A stretch of 64,000 nucleotides of DNA from Streptomyces sp. CB03234 (GCF_001905885.1 NZ_LIYH01000002.1:1-64000); one strand, 5' to 3'. Positions 1 to 8,292 are shown, numbered from the stretch's first letter. Program-made: numbers and translations. The notes: generated by a model not told the origin, from the letters alone.

Positions 1-52
1 GCCGATGGTACTGCAGGGGGGACCCTGTGGGAGAGTAGGACACCGCCGAACA
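1..52 (+). rRNA. rrf: 5S ribosomal RNA, 3' part only
   Basis: The first bases match the conserved 3' half of actinobacterial 5S rRNA, including the GGTACTGCAGGGGGGACCC helix region and the GGGAGAGTAGG segment, and end in CGCCGAAC, which would pair with the GUUCGGUGG-type 5' end lying outside the window. The gene is cut by the window edge. It implies that an rRNA operon (16S-23S-5S) lies immediately to the left. The exact 3' end, about base 51-53, is inferred from the closing stem. Confidence 0.9.
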
Positions 53-66
53 ATTATTGTGGGAAA

Positions 67-95
67 GCCCCGCACCTCATGGTGCGGGGCTTTTC
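67..95 (+). terminator. Rho-independent terminator of the rRNA operon
   Basis: A perfect 10 bp stem, GCCCCGCACC / GGTGCGGGGC, closes a TCAT tetraloop and is followed at once by TTTT. It lies 15 bases after the 5S 3' end, the usual place for an rrn terminator. Confidence 0.9.
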
Positions 96-113
96 TGCGT
101 TTACGGTGGTGGC

Positions 114-758
114 ATGCGCTATGAACTCGTCATTTTCGACAACGACGGGGTCCTCGTCGACAGCGAGCCCCTGTCCAACACTCTCCTGGCCGCGTACCTG
201 ACCGAGCTCGGGCACCCCACCTCGTACGAGGACTCCCTGCGCGACTACATGGGGGCCGCCATGCACCGCGTACACGACCTGGTCCTGGAGCGGACCGGGC
301 AGCGGTTGCCCGAGGACTTCGACGAGATCTTCCACACGCGCGTGTTCGCCGCCTTCGAGCGGGAGTTGGAGGTGGTCCCCGGGGTGCCGGACGTGCTGGG
401 AAAGCTCGTCGCCGAGGGGGTGCCGTACTGCGTCGCTTCCTCCGGGAGCCATGAGCGGATCCGGGTGGGGCATCGGAGGACGGGGCTGGACCGGTGGTTC
501 GGGGAGGGCAACGTGTTCAGTTCGCAGGATGTGGGGCGGGGGAAGCCGGCGCCGGATCTGTTCCTGTACGCCGCCGAGCGGATGGGGGTGGCGCCCGAGC
601 GGTGTGTCGTGGTCGAGGACAGTCCTCTCGGGGTGCAGGCGGCTCTGGCGGCCGGGATGGACGTGTACGGGTTCACGGCGATGACGCCGGCCGGGAAGCT
701 GGCCGGGGCGAACGGGTACTTCGAGGACATGGGGGAGCTGATGGGGCTGCTCGCGTGA
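114..758 (+). CDS. HAD-superfamily hydrolase, beta-phosphoglucomutase-like
   Basis: This is a 214-residue HAD phosphatase or phosphomutase of the subfamily IA (YqaB/GS1-like) type. Motif I is FDNDGVLVDSE with D9 as nucleophile and D11 as acid/base; motif II is SSGS at 109-112; the motif III lysine is K144 in GKPAPD; motif IV is VVEDS at 166-170. The cap domain falls between motifs I and II. The ATG at 114 puts motif I at the usual distance from the N terminus; an upstream TTG at 57 would read through the rRNA terminator and is unlikely. The substrate, probably a small phosphorylated metabolite, cannot be read from the sequence. Confidence 0.85.
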   Translation: MRYELVIFDNDGVLVDSEPLSNTLLAAYLTELGHPTSYEDSLRDYMGAAMHRVHDLVLERTGQRLPEDFDEIFHTRVFAAFERELEVVPGVPDVLGKLVAEGVPYCVASSGSHERIRVGHRRTGLDRWFGEGNVFSSQDVGRGKPAPDLFLYAAERMGVAPERCVVVEDSPLGVQAALAAGMDVYGFTAMTPAGKLAGANGYFEDMGELMGLLA

Positions 759-763
759 GTGAT

Positions 764-777
764 CTACCCATGGGTAG
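764..777. promoter_or_regulatory. 14 bp perfect palindrome, possible operator
   Basis: CTACCCATGGGTAG is a perfect palindrome in the 43 bp gap between the HAD gene and the MFS gene, 25 bp before the MFS start. The position suits an operator for a dimeric repressor controlling the transporter. No regulator gene lies next to it, so this is inference from symmetry and location. Confidence 0.35.
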
Positions 778-801
778 GTGAGAGCCCTACGCTGTGCCGC
801 C

Positions 802-1968
802 ATGACGGATGCGCGGTTGCGGCGTGGTCGGGGCTCGCTGGCGGTCTCCTTCTTCGTGCAGGGGGTGACCTTCGCGCTGCTCGTGACGCGCATCCCCGCC
901 ATTCAGGACCGGTACGGGATATCCGATGCCCTGCTGCCGGTGTTCCTGGCGGCCGTGCCGGTCCTCGCGGGTGTCGGGAGCGTGGCCACGGGGAAGCTGG
1001 TGCGGCGGGTGGCGCCGAGCGTGGTGCTCCGGTGGGCGCAGCCTGTCGTGCTGCTGGCCCTCCTGGGCGTGGGGGCGGGCGAGCGGCTGTGGCACGTGGC
1101 GGTGGCGCTCGGGGTGTTCGGGCTGGCCGTCGGGGCGCTCGACGCGGCGATGAACATGCTGGGGGTGAGCCTCCAGCACGCGTACGGGCGCAGCATCATG
1201 CTCGGGTTCCACGCCGCGTACAGCCTGGGCGGGATCGTGGGGGCCTCTCTGGCGTGGGCGGCGGTGCACTGGCAGGTGGCGCTGGGGCTGTCGTACCTGG
1301 CGGTCGTGGTGGTGGTGCTGCCGGCGGCGTTGGTGGGGAGCCGGTGGTATGTGGATGGGGAGCGGGTGACCGAAGGAGGTCCGGCGGGGCGTCGCCTGGG
1401 GTTGCTGGTGCCGCTGTGCCTGGTGATGACTTTCGCGTACATCGGCGACTCGACCGTCTCGAACTGGAGCGCGAAGTATCTGACGGACGTGCTGGGGAGT
1501 TCGGAGGAGCTGGCGACCGTGCCGTACAACGCCTATATGGTCACGACCCTGTTGGGGCGGGCCGTGGGGGACCTGGGGGTGCGGCGGTTCGGGGCGGTGG
1601 CCGTGGTGCGGGGTGGGGCGGTGCTGGCGGCGGCGGGGTTCGGGGTGGTGGCCGGGGCGCCGGGGGCGTGGGCGGGGGTGGCCGGGTTCACGGTGCTGGG
1701 GCTGGGGCTGAGTGTGCTGGTGCCGCAGACGTTCGCGGCGGCGCGTGGTGACGCGGAGGTGGCGCGGCTGAATGTGTTCAACTACGTGGGCTTCCTGGTC
1801 GGGTCGCCGTTGGTGGGGGCTGTCGGTGACGCGTGGAGCTATCGCGGGGCGATGCTGGTGCCGCTGGTGCTGGTGCTGCTGACGTTGCGGTATGCCCGGT
1901 CGTTCGCTGTTGAACCGGACCGATACGGTGGCGGGCATGAGCGGCCGCGCACTGTTGATGTGGGATGA
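802..1968 (+). CDS. Major facilitator superfamily transporter
   Basis: The product has 388 residues and about twelve hydrophobic segments, resembling the YbjJ/fucose-permease-like branch of MFS transporters. The first helix carries the stretch FFVQGVTFALLVTRIPAIQDR; the loop after helix 2 contains TGKLVRR, a degenerate form of the MFS loop signature. The ATG at 802 is preferred over 778 because the longer N terminus adds only a short arginine-rich stretch. The 3' end overlaps the next gene's start by 32 bp, suggesting co-transcription. Substrate and direction of transport are unknown. Confidence 0.8.
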   Translation: MTDARLRRGRGSLAVSFFVQGVTFALLVTRIPAIQDRYGISDALLPVFLAAVPVLAGVGSVATGKLVRRVAPSVVLRWAQPVVLLALLGVGAGERLWHVAVALGVFGLAVGALDAAMNMLGVSLQHAYGRSIMLGFHAAYSLGGIVGASLAWAAVHWQVALGLSYLAVVVVVLPAALVGSRWYVDGERVTEGGPAGRRLGLLVPLCLVMTFAYIGDSTVSNWSAKYLTDVLGSSEELATVPYNAYMVTTLLGRAVGDLGVRRFGAVAVVRGGAVLAAAGFGVVAGAPGAWAGVAGFTVLGLGLSVLVPQTFAAARGDAEVARLNVFNYVGFLVGSPLVGAVGDAWSYRGAMLVPLVLVLLTLRYARSFAVEPDRYGGGHERPRTVDVG

Positions 1969-3112
1969 CGCAGTAACCGGGTACGACTTCGGGGCGAGTC
2001 ACCCGATGGACCCCGTCCGGCTCGCGCTGACCATGGGGTTGGTGCGGGCGTACGGGCTGGACCGTCAGGTGGACGTGGTGGCCGCGAAGCCCGCCGGGGA
2101 CTCGACGCTGCGGCTGGTGCACCGCGAGGACTACGTGGCGGCCGTACGGGCGGCGTCGGCGGACCCGAAGGCCGCTGACCAGGCGTACGGGCTGGGGACG
2201 CTGGACGACCCGGCGTTCGCCGGGATGCACGAGGCGTCGGCGCTGATCGCGGGGCAGTCGGTGGGCGCGGCCGAGGCGGTGTGGCGGGGTGAGGCCGCGC
2301 ACGCGGTGAACTTCGCGGGTGGGCTGCACCACGCGATGCCGGGGTCGGCGGCGGGGTTCTGCATCTACAACGACGCGTCGCTGGCGATCGCGCGGCTGCT
2401 GGAGCTGGGCGCGGAGCGGGTGGCGTACGTGGACGTGGACGTGCACCACGGGGATGGCGTACAGGCGGCGTTCTGGGAGGACCCGCGGGTGCTGACCGTC
2501 TCGCTGCACGAGCACCCCCGCACGCTGTTCCCGGGGACCGGGTGGCCGGAGGAGACGGGCGCGGCGGGGTCGGCGGAGGGCGGCGCGGTGAACGTGGCGC
2601 TGCCGGCCGGGCTGGGTGACGCGGGCTGGCTGCGGGCGTTCCACGCCGTGGTGCCCGAGCTGCTGGCGGACTTCCGGCCCCAGGTGCTGGTGACGCAGCA
2701 CGGGGCGGACACGCACTTCGAGGACCCCCTCGCCCACCTTGCGGTGTCGCTGGACGCCCAGCGGGCGGTCCAGGTGGCGTGCCACGACCTGGCGCACGAG
2801 TACGCCGAGGGGCGCTGGGTCGCCCTGGGCGGTGGCGGGTACGCGGTCGTGGACGTCGTACCGAGGTCGTGGACGCATCTGGTGGGGATCGCGGCGGGCG
2901 CTCCGGTGGAGCCCGAGTCGGTCGTCCCGTCGTCGTGGCGGGACGAGGTGTACGCGCGGACGCGGCAACTGGCGCCCGGGCGGATGACGGACGGGCGGTG
3001 GCCGGTGGAGTGGCGGGGCTGGGACGAGGGGTACGACCCGGCGGACCGGCTGGACCAGGCGGTGCTGGCGGCACGGCGGGCGGCGTTCCCGCTGCGGGGC
3101 CTGCTGCCGTAG
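1937..3112 (+). CDS. acuC: AcuC-like histone-deacetylase-family protein
   Basis: This 391-residue protein belongs to the zinc-dependent arginase/deacetylase fold. The twin histidines H131-H132 in GGLHHAMPGSAAGF, zinc ligands D168 and H170 in YVDVDVHHGDG, a third ligand in GADTH (D258) and the GGGGY loop at 298-302 are all present, so the enzyme should be active. In Bacillus and other bacteria AcuC removes acetyl groups from lysines of acetyl-CoA synthetase and so activates acetate use; that role is inferred by family. The ATG at 1937 starts within the MFS gene and gives the usual N terminus. Confidence 0.88.
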   Translation: MSGRALLMWDDAVTGYDFGASHPMDPVRLALTMGLVRAYGLDRQVDVVAAKPAGDSTLRLVHREDYVAAVRAASADPKAADQAYGLGTLDDPAFAGMHEASALIAGQSVGAAEAVWRGEAAHAVNFAGGLHHAMPGSAAGFCIYNDASLAIARLLELGAERVAYVDVDVHHGDGVQAAFWEDPRVLTVSLHEHPRTLFPGTGWPEETGAAGSAEGGAVNVALPAGLGDAGWLRAFHAVVPELLADFRPQVLVTQHGADTHFEDPLAHLAVSLDAQRAVQVACHDLAHEYAEGRWVALGGGGYAVVDVVPRSWTHLVGIAAGAPVEPESVVPSSWRDEVYARTRQLAPGRMTDGRWPVEWRGWDEGYDPADRLDQAVLAARRAAFPLRGLLP

Positions 3113-3231
3113 GCGTACACCGCCGTGGGCCCGGCCCCGGCGTGGTCGCGCCACCGGCGGGGTTACGCCAAGTGTGGGGTGTCCGTGACGTTTTGGCGCC
3201 GCGCCGGGGGAGGTGCGGCAGCATCGGCAGG

Positions 3232-4047
3232 GTGTTGAGTACCGGTGCGCTGCGCGCGCATTTGCTGGCGGCCGGGCTGGCGGGCCCGGTGTCCACCTCG
3301 CGAGAGCAGAGCCTGCGCAGCTACCGCCTGTTCGCGGCCCGGGATCCGCGGGTGACGCTGGGGCTCCATCCGGAGCGGGGGTGGGACGAACGGGACCTGT
3401 TACGCCTGATGGCCGACAAGTGCGGGGTGTCCGGCGATCCCGCGTACCGGTCGGGGCCCGACGTCATCGACCCGGAGCGGACGCTGAGCGCGCTCCGCGC
3501 GTTCGCCGCGCGGCTCGCGGAGGCGGCGGGAAGGCGGGCGCCGGTGCTGTTCGGGACCGGTCATCCGCACCGGCTGCTTGGCTTCTACGCCGGGCTTGCA
3601 GACGCTTTGTCGGCGGCCGGATGTCTCGTTCTCACACCCGCGCGGGGGCGATGTGTCGACATAACGACCCGGTTCGGCGTACGTACGTACAGCCTCGACT
3701 ACGTACGGGGAGTCGCGTTGGTGCGGGAACCGGGGGCCGAAGGCGCCGGTTGTGAGACCGGCGCACACACCCATTCCCCCCTTCCCGTCAGGGCCGCTCT
3801 GGAGGGTCTCGCGGACGTCGGCGGGCCCCTTCCGCAGCTCGTCGTCGGCGACCACGGATGGGTCTGCGGCGCAGGTCAGCTGGGTATCGAGGCCATCGGG
3901 CTGGCCGACACGGACGACCCCGCGCTGTTCGTCGGAGAGGCGGAGGGGCGCGTGTCCGTAGCCGTTCCGATTGATGACGGTGTGCGGTCTGATTACTACC
4001 GGCCGCTTACTCGCTATGTACTCAATCGAGCGTGTCTGTCACGGTAG
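3232..4047 (+). CDS. Conserved actinobacterial phosphatase, contains a TTA codon
   Basis: This 271-residue protein is of a type commonly annotated simply as phosphatase in Streptomyces. Visible hallmarks are FGTGHPHRLLGFYAGLADAL in the middle, LVVGDHGWVCGAGQLG and a C-terminal DYYRPLTRYVLN segment. No standard catalytic signature can be assigned with certainty. Codon 57 (bases 3400-3402) is TTA, the rare leucine codon read by the bldA tRNA, so full translation should depend on bldA. The GTG start at 3232 is chosen because residues upstream look non-conserved. It lies just before bdtA in the same direction. Confidence 0.7.
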   Translation: MLSTGALRAHLLAAGLAGPVSTSREQSLRSYRLFAARDPRVTLGLHPERGWDERDLLRLMADKCGVSGDPAYRSGPDVIDPERTLSALRAFAARLAEAAGRRAPVLFGTGHPHRLLGFYAGLADALSAAGCLVLTPARGRCVDITTRFGVRTYSLDYVRGVALVREPGAEGAGCETGAHTHSPLPVRAALEGLADVGGPLPQLVVGDHGWVCGAGQLGIEAIGLADTDDPALFVGEAEGRVSVAVPIDDGVRSDYYRPLTRYVLNRACLSR

Positions 4048-4175
4048 GCGGGGGATGGCAGCTCCTCTTCCCCACTCGTATCACCCGCCCCTAGTCTGGT
4101 GAGTGAGCGCACCGCGACGAAGAGTCACCGGAGGGGAAGCCGGTGGGCGTTGTGGGCGGAAGGTACAGGTGGGTC

Positions 4176-4385
4176 ATGGCTGCAGAGCAGAGGCCTCTCA
4201 ATGAGGTCGTGTTCCTGACGGTGGCGGAAGTCGCCGCGGTGATGCGAGTGTCAAAGATGACCGTGTACCGCTTGGTGCACAGCGGTCATCTGCCGGCGAT
4301 CCGGGTAGGCAGGTCATTCCGGGTTCCGGAGCAAGCGGTTCACGAGTACCTCCGTGAGTCCTTTGTGGGGGTGGAGACCGCGTAG
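4176..4385 (+). CDS. bdtA: Excisionase-type helix-turn-helix regulator BdtA
   Basis: This 69-residue protein is almost entirely one MerR/excisionase-like winged helix: FLTVAEVAAVMRVSKMTVYRLVHSGHLPAIRVGRSFRVPEQAVHEYL. The order of helix-turn-helix followed by the VGRSFRV wing is typical. In S. coelicolor the equivalent gene (SCO3328, from memory) is called bdtA, a target of the developmental repressor BldD. The ATG at 4176 is preferred over a GTG at 4143 because conservation begins near here. Its neighbours bldN and rsbN place it in a developmental block. Confidence 0.8.
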   Translation: MAAEQRPLNEVVFLTVAEVAAVMRVSKMTVYRLVHSGHLPAIRVGRSFRVPEQAVHEYLRESFVGVETA

Positions 4386-4418
4386 CGGTCGTCGAGGGAG
4401 TCCCACGTACCCCTCGGA

Positions 4419-4448
4419 TTACAAGCACGGTGCTCTGGCCGGTAGGCT
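4419..4448 (+). promoter_or_regulatory. Possible vegetative promoter before the bS22-like gene
   Basis: TTACAA (4419-4424) and TAGGCT (4443-4448) are separated by 18 bp and resemble -35 and -10 elements for the principal sigma factor. About 45 bp further on, an 8 bp hairpin with a TTGT loop (4491-4510) lies in the leader before the 32-residue ribosomal peptide gene. The assignment is by eye only. Confidence 0.35.
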
Positions 4449-4536
4449 AGGCCGACGTAGGTCGTGTGGGCCCAGACGCCCCGCACCGAGATCCCCGCTT
4501 GTGCGGGGGTGTTCCGAGAAGTGAGCGAGGGTAGTC

Positions 4537-4635
4537 GTGGGCTCTGTTATCAAGAAGCGGCGTAAGCGGATGGCCAAGAAGAAGCACCGCAAGCTGCTCA
4601 AGCGCACCCGCGTTCAGCGTCGCAACAAGAAGTAG
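4537..4635 (+). CDS. bS22-like ribosomal peptide (AURKAIP1/COX24 domain), 32 aa
   Basis: A GTG start at 4537 opens a 32-codon frame: [19 protein letters not shown] at the N terminus, then a lysine/arginine-rich tail ending RRNKK. Nearly half of the residues are basic. This matches the tiny AURKAIP1/COX24-domain proteins of actinobacteria, known in mycobacteria as ribosomal protein bS22. It should bind rRNA in the small subunit. A plausible promoter and leader hairpin precede it. It is easily missed because of its size and GTG start. Confidence 0.85.
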   Translation: MGSVIKKRRKRMAKKKHRKLLKRTRVQRRNKK

Positions 4636-4794
4636 GCGACGGCTGTACGTGCGCCATTCGCGGCCCTTCCACCGGTTCCGGTGGGAGGGCCGCGGTGTTT
4701 GCCGCGGCACCCCTGGGGGTGCGGCGGTCATTACAGCGCACCATTCACCCGCTACGGTGGCCCGTAGGCGAGGACCGAACGGAAGGCGCTGATC

Positions 4795-5853
4795 TTGGGG
4801 AAGGTCGTGCTCGTCACCGGCGTGGCCCGGCAGCTCGGCGGCCGGTTCGTACGCCGCATCCAGCGGGATCCCGAGGTGGAGCGGGTGATCGGCGTGGACG
4901 CCGTCCCTCCCGCGCACCGGCTGGGCGGGGCGGAGTTCGTCCGTGCCGACATCCGGCAGCCCGCCATAGGGCGGGTCCTGGCGCAGTACGGGGTGGACAC
5001 GGTCGTCCATATGGACGTCACCGGGACGCCGCTGGGCGCCGGTGGCCGGACGGCGGTCAAGGAGACCAATGTCATCGGGACCATGCAGCTGCTCGGGGCG
5101 TGCCAGAAGTCGCCGACGGTCAGCCGGCTGGTGGTGAAGTCCAGTACGAGCGTGTACGGCTCCGCGCCCCGCGACCCGGCCGTCTTCATGGAGACGACCC
5201 CGCCGAAGTCCCTGCCGAGCGGCGGCTTCGCCAAGGACGCCGTCGAGGTGGAGGGGTACGTGCGGGGCTTCGCGCGCCGGCGGCCCGATGTGGCGGTGTG
5301 CGTGCTGCGGTTCGCCAACATCCTCGGTCCGGACGCGGACTCGCCGCTCGCCGAGTACTTCTCGCTGCCCGTCCTGCCGACGGTGTTCGGCTACGACCCC
5401 CGGCTGCAGTTCGTCCACGAGGACGACGTCATCGAGGTGCTGCGGATCGCCTCGCACGAGCCGCGGCGCGCCACGCTCAACAGCGGCACCTTCAATGTGG
5501 CCGGCGACGGTGTGCTGACGTTGTCGCAGTGTTCGCGGCGGCTGGGGCGGCCGACGGTGCCGGTGCCGCTGCCCGCGGTCACCTGGGTCGGCACGGCGCT
5601 GCGTACGGTCGGTGTGACCGACTTCTCACCCGAGCAGATCCGGTTGCTGACGCACGGCCGGGTGGTGAGCACGGTGCAGATGCGCGAGACGCTCGGGTTC
5701 GAGCCGAAGTACACGACCGCGGAGGCCTTCGCGGACTTCGCGCGCAGCCGTGGGCCGGGCCTGCTGCCGCCGGAGGCCCTCGCGGGCGCGGTCGACCGGA
5801 TCGCCGCGTGGCCGCCGCTGGGCGGCGCGAAGACGACTCACACCGCCGGATGA
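4795..5853 (+). CDS. Atypical NAD-dependent epimerase/dehydratase (SDR fold)
   Basis: The 352-residue product has an extended-SDR Rossmann fold: KVVLVTGVARQLGG at 3-16 binds a dinucleotide, and DADIRQP-like and LRFANILGP segments are typical of the family. The usual catalytic YxxxK appears as FAKDA (F145, A149), so both the tyrosine and the lysine are missing and ordinary SDR catalysis is unlikely. A sensor or scaffold role is possible. Start is a TTG at 4795; no better start is visible. It is followed closely by the acyltransferase gene, suggesting an operon linked to lipid or envelope metabolism. Confidence 0.75.
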   Translation: MGKVVLVTGVARQLGGRFVRRIQRDPEVERVIGVDAVPPAHRLGGAEFVRADIRQPAIGRVLAQYGVDTVVHMDVTGTPLGAGGRTAVKETNVIGTMQLLGACQKSPTVSRLVVKSSTSVYGSAPRDPAVFMETTPPKSLPSGGFAKDAVEVEGYVRGFARRRPDVAVCVLRFANILGPDADSPLAEYFSLPVLPTVFGYDPRLQFVHEDDVIEVLRIASHEPRRATLNSGTFNVAGDGVLTLSQCSRRLGRPTVPVPLPAVTWVGTALRTVGVTDFSPEQIRLLTHGRVVSTVQMRETLGFEPKYTTAEAFADFARSRGPGLLPPEALAGAVDRIAAWPPLGGAKTTHTAG

Positions 5854-5870
5854 GGGAGCGCGATACAACG

Positions 5871-6932
5871 ATGGCGGACGCCAAGGTCATCCCGTTCGAC
5901 GACGACCGGCCGCGCGGCGGTGCGGCCACTCCCCGACCGGCGCGCCGCCGGCCCCTGCTGGGCGGCGGCGGTGGCGGCGTACGGCGGCGGACCGGCGAGG
6001 GGGCGGTGAGCCCGCTGCCGGGGCCGCAGGCGCCCGAGGCGGCGGCTCCCGAGGCCACTGGGGGCGGCGCACAGGCGGACGCGGGCTGCGGTGGCGGCTG
6101 GGAGCGGCGGATCGCGGGCGGGCTGGCGTTCCTGCGGCGGCGGATCACCGGCGAGTACGAGGTCGACGAGTTCGGGTACGACGAGGAGCTGACCGACCAG
6201 GTCCTGATGTCGCTGCTGCGGCCGCTGTACGAGAAGTACTTCCGCGTCGAGGTGAAGGGCATCGAGAACATCCCGTCCGAGGGCGGGGCGCTGGTGGTGG
6301 CGAACCATTCGGGGACGCTGCCGCTGGACGGGCTGATGATGCAGGTCGCCGTGCACGACAACCACCCGGCCGGGCGGCATCTGCGGCTGCTCGCCGCGGA
6401 CCTGGTCTTCATGCTGCCGGTCGTCAACGAGCTGGCCCGTAAGGCGGGGCACACGCTGGCGTGCGCGGAGGACGCGGAGCGGCTGCTGCAGCGCGGTGAG
6501 GTCGTCGGGGTGATGCCGGAGGGCTTCAAGGGCATCGGGAAGCCCTTCAGCGAGCGCTACAAGCTCCAGCGGTTCGGCCGGGGCGGGTTCGTGTCGACGG
6601 CGCTGCGGGCGGGTGCGCCGATCGTGCCGTGCTCGATCGTGGGCGCGGAGGAGATCTACCCCATGATCGGCAACGCGAAGACCCTCGCGCGGGTGCTGGG
6701 GATTCCGTACTTCCCGATCACGCCCACGTTTCCCTGGCTGGGTCCGCTCGGGGCGGTGCCGCTGCCGACGAAGTGGACGATCCAGTTCGGTGAGCCGATC
6801 CCGACGGACGGGTTCCCGCCGGAGGCGGCGGAGGATCCGATGCTGATGTTCAACCTGACGGACCAGGTCAGGGAACAGATCCAGCACACGCTCTACAAGC
6901 TGCTGGTGCAGCGGCGGTCGGTGTTCTTCTGA
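5871..6932 (+). CDS. Lysophospholipid acyltransferase (PlsC-like)
   Basis: The 353-residue protein has a low-complexity, probably disordered N terminus (residues 1-75) followed by a glycerolipid acyltransferase domain. Catalytic H146 lies in VVANHSGTLPLDG, with D153 further away than in the classic HX4D motif, and VMPEGFKG (P216-E217-G218) matches the substrate-binding block. It likely adds a fatty acyl chain to lysophosphatidate or a related lysolipid at the inner membrane face. The ATG at 5871 is used; an ATG at 5850 overlapping the preceding stop is also in frame and would add seven residues. It is co-directional with the SDR gene. Confidence 0.82.
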   Translation: MADAKVIPFDDDRPRGGAATPRPARRRPLLGGGGGGVRRRTGEGAVSPLPGPQAPEAAAPEATGGGAQADAGCGGGWERRIAGGLAFLRRRITGEYEVDEFGYDEELTDQVLMSLLRPLYEKYFRVEVKGIENIPSEGGALVVANHSGTLPLDGLMMQVAVHDNHPAGRHLRLLAADLVFMLPVVNELARKAGHTLACAEDAERLLQRGEVVGVMPEGFKGIGKPFSERYKLQRFGRGGFVSTALRAGAPIVPCSIVGAEEIYPMIGNAKTLARVLGIPYFPITPTFPWLGPLGAVPLPTKWTIQFGEPIPTDGFPPEAAEDPMLMFNLTDQVREQIQHTLYKLLVQRRSVFF

Positions 6933-6937
6933 AGGAA

Positions 6938-6969
6938 CTGGGGGCCCTCCCCCGGGAGGGCCCCCCAGC
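6938..6969. terminator. Hairpin between convergent genes
   Basis: CTGGGGGCCCTCCC and GGGAGGGCCCCCCAG form a long GC-rich stem with one bulged base around a CCG loop. It lies between the ends of the acyltransferase gene and rsbN, so it can act in both directions. There is no T tract, as is common in high-GC genomes. Confidence 0.7.
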
Positions 6970-6971
6970 AC

Positions 6972-8162
6972 CTACCTGGCGTCTTCCTCGTCGATGCCCA
7001 GGCCCGGGAGGATGCCCGGGAGGATCGGCGGGATGGTGACGTCCGGGGCGGGCGGCGTGGTGGGCCGGCTGTCGCCGTCCGAGGCCGGCGGAGGCGTCGT
7101 CGGGTCCGGTTCGAGCAGGCCGCCCGTGTTGCCGCCGAGCAGGCCGTCGTCCTTCGCCGCGCCCGATCCCGAGCCGGAGGGGCCGGGCTTGCTGCTGCTG
7201 CCGGAGGGCCGCGCTTCCGGCGTCGAGGGGGACTGGCGGGACGGTCCGGAGCCGGAGGAGTCCTCGGTGGCGCCGGGCCGGCCGGATTCCCGGCCGTCGC
7301 TCCGCTCCGGGGGCTGCGGCAGCTTGGACTGGAGCGGGCCGACCTCTTCGTCTATGGCGGCGAAGACGTCACTCACCTGGTCCCGTACGTCCGTCAGCTG
7401 GGCGGGCAGCCGGTCGCGCAGGCCGTTCCAGGCCTCCCGGTGGTTTCGGGCGAACGAGTTGAGCGTGGCCATCGGGGCGATGGTCCCGTCCCGTTCGTAC
7501 GCCAGGCGGAGCAGCCGGTGGCCTTCGGCGGCGTCGTGCTGCATGCCGTTGAGCGCCCGCCGGATCTCGCCCAGGGACTCGTGGTCCAGCACCCCGGACC
7601 GGTCGCGCTCCATGAGGCGGCGGGCCTCGCTGAGCCGGGTGGAGGCCTGGTTCAGGTAGATCTCGCCCCGGTCGGCGTCGTCGTCCGCCATACCCAGCTT
7701 GAGGTCCTCCATGCCGCGCTTCAGCCCGTAGAGCGAGTCACCGGGGAGGGCGTCGGAACTGGCAGCGGCCACCCCGCTGAACGCGCCCGCCGCCACCCCG
7801 ACCGTGAGTCCGCCGGCGGCGAGCCCCTTCGACCAGCGGGAGCGGGGGCGCAACTTCCGGAGAGCGGATGCCCGGTGGGCGCCCCGCCCGGTCGTCGCCC
7901 GCTGCTCCGGCACCGTAGGGCCCGCGGATGCGCTCCCCTCGGCAAACATCGCCTCCATGGCGGCGACCAGCTGCGCTCGTTGCACCACCTTCACGTCGGG
8001 GTCCAACTCCGGCTTCGGCAGCTCGCCGAGACCGCTCGCCAGGGCCAACAGCCGACCCTGCTCGGTCGGTTCGACCGATGCCTCGGGCTGCTCGGCCGCC
8101 TGCTCTTCCAGGGCCTGGGCGAAGGCGTTCGCCCGCCGGTGCGCCGATACGTTCGCGATCAC
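6972..8162 (-). CDS. rsbN: Anti-sigma factor RsbN (sigma-BldN antagonist)
   Basis: The 396-residue protein has a cytoplasmic N-terminal domain beginning VIANVSAHRRANAFAQALEE, one transmembrane helix at about 112-133 (GLAAGGLTVGVAAGAFSGVA), an extracellular DUF5667-like helical region and a proline/serine/glycine-rich tail. It sits directly downstream of bldN, as in other streptomycetes where RsbN holds sigma-BldN inactive at the membrane. The GTG at 8162 is chosen because GAGGAGG lies about 8 bases upstream; the GTG at 8171 would abut that ribosome binding site. A promoter of sigma-BldN type precedes it. Confidence 0.9.
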   Translation of the reverse strand: MIANVSAHRRANAFAQALEEQAAEQPEASVEPTEQGRLLALASGLGELPKPELDPDVKVVQRAQLVAAMEAMFAEGSASAGPTVPEQRATTGRGAHRASALRKLRPRSRWSKGLAAGGLTVGVAAGAFSGVAAASSDALPGDSLYGLKRGMEDLKLGMADDDADRGEIYLNQASTRLSEARRLMERDRSGVLDHESLGEIRRALNGMQHDAAEGHRLLRLAYERDGTIAPMATLNSFARNHREAWNGLRDRLPAQLTDVRDQVSDVFAAIDEEVGPLQSKLPQPPERSDGRESGRPGATEDSSGSGPSRQSPSTPEARPSGSSSKPGPSGSGSGAAKDDGLLGGNTGGLLEPDPTTPPPASDGDSRPTTPPAPDVTIPPILPGILPGLGIDEEDAR

Positions 8163-8292
8163 TGGCGGCACCTCCTCTCGTCATGACGGTCGACTCCCCG
8201 GGGGGTCCGGAAGGTTGCACACCTTGAGCACATCCACACGAACGAGTGAGTGGCTGGGGTCATGGTGCGACCACAGGGAGCCTGCATCCCGC

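Noticed and set aside
54..902. Long proline/arginine-rich frame opposite the HAD gene
   Set aside because: It is antisense to a gene with all four HAD motifs and has no family resemblance; such frames are usual in 70% GC DNA.
3400..3402. TTA codons in other genes of the window
   Set aside because: Other TTA strings, for example near 16459, 37989 and 47281, fall across codon borders or outside genes; only the phosphatase has one in frame with confidence.
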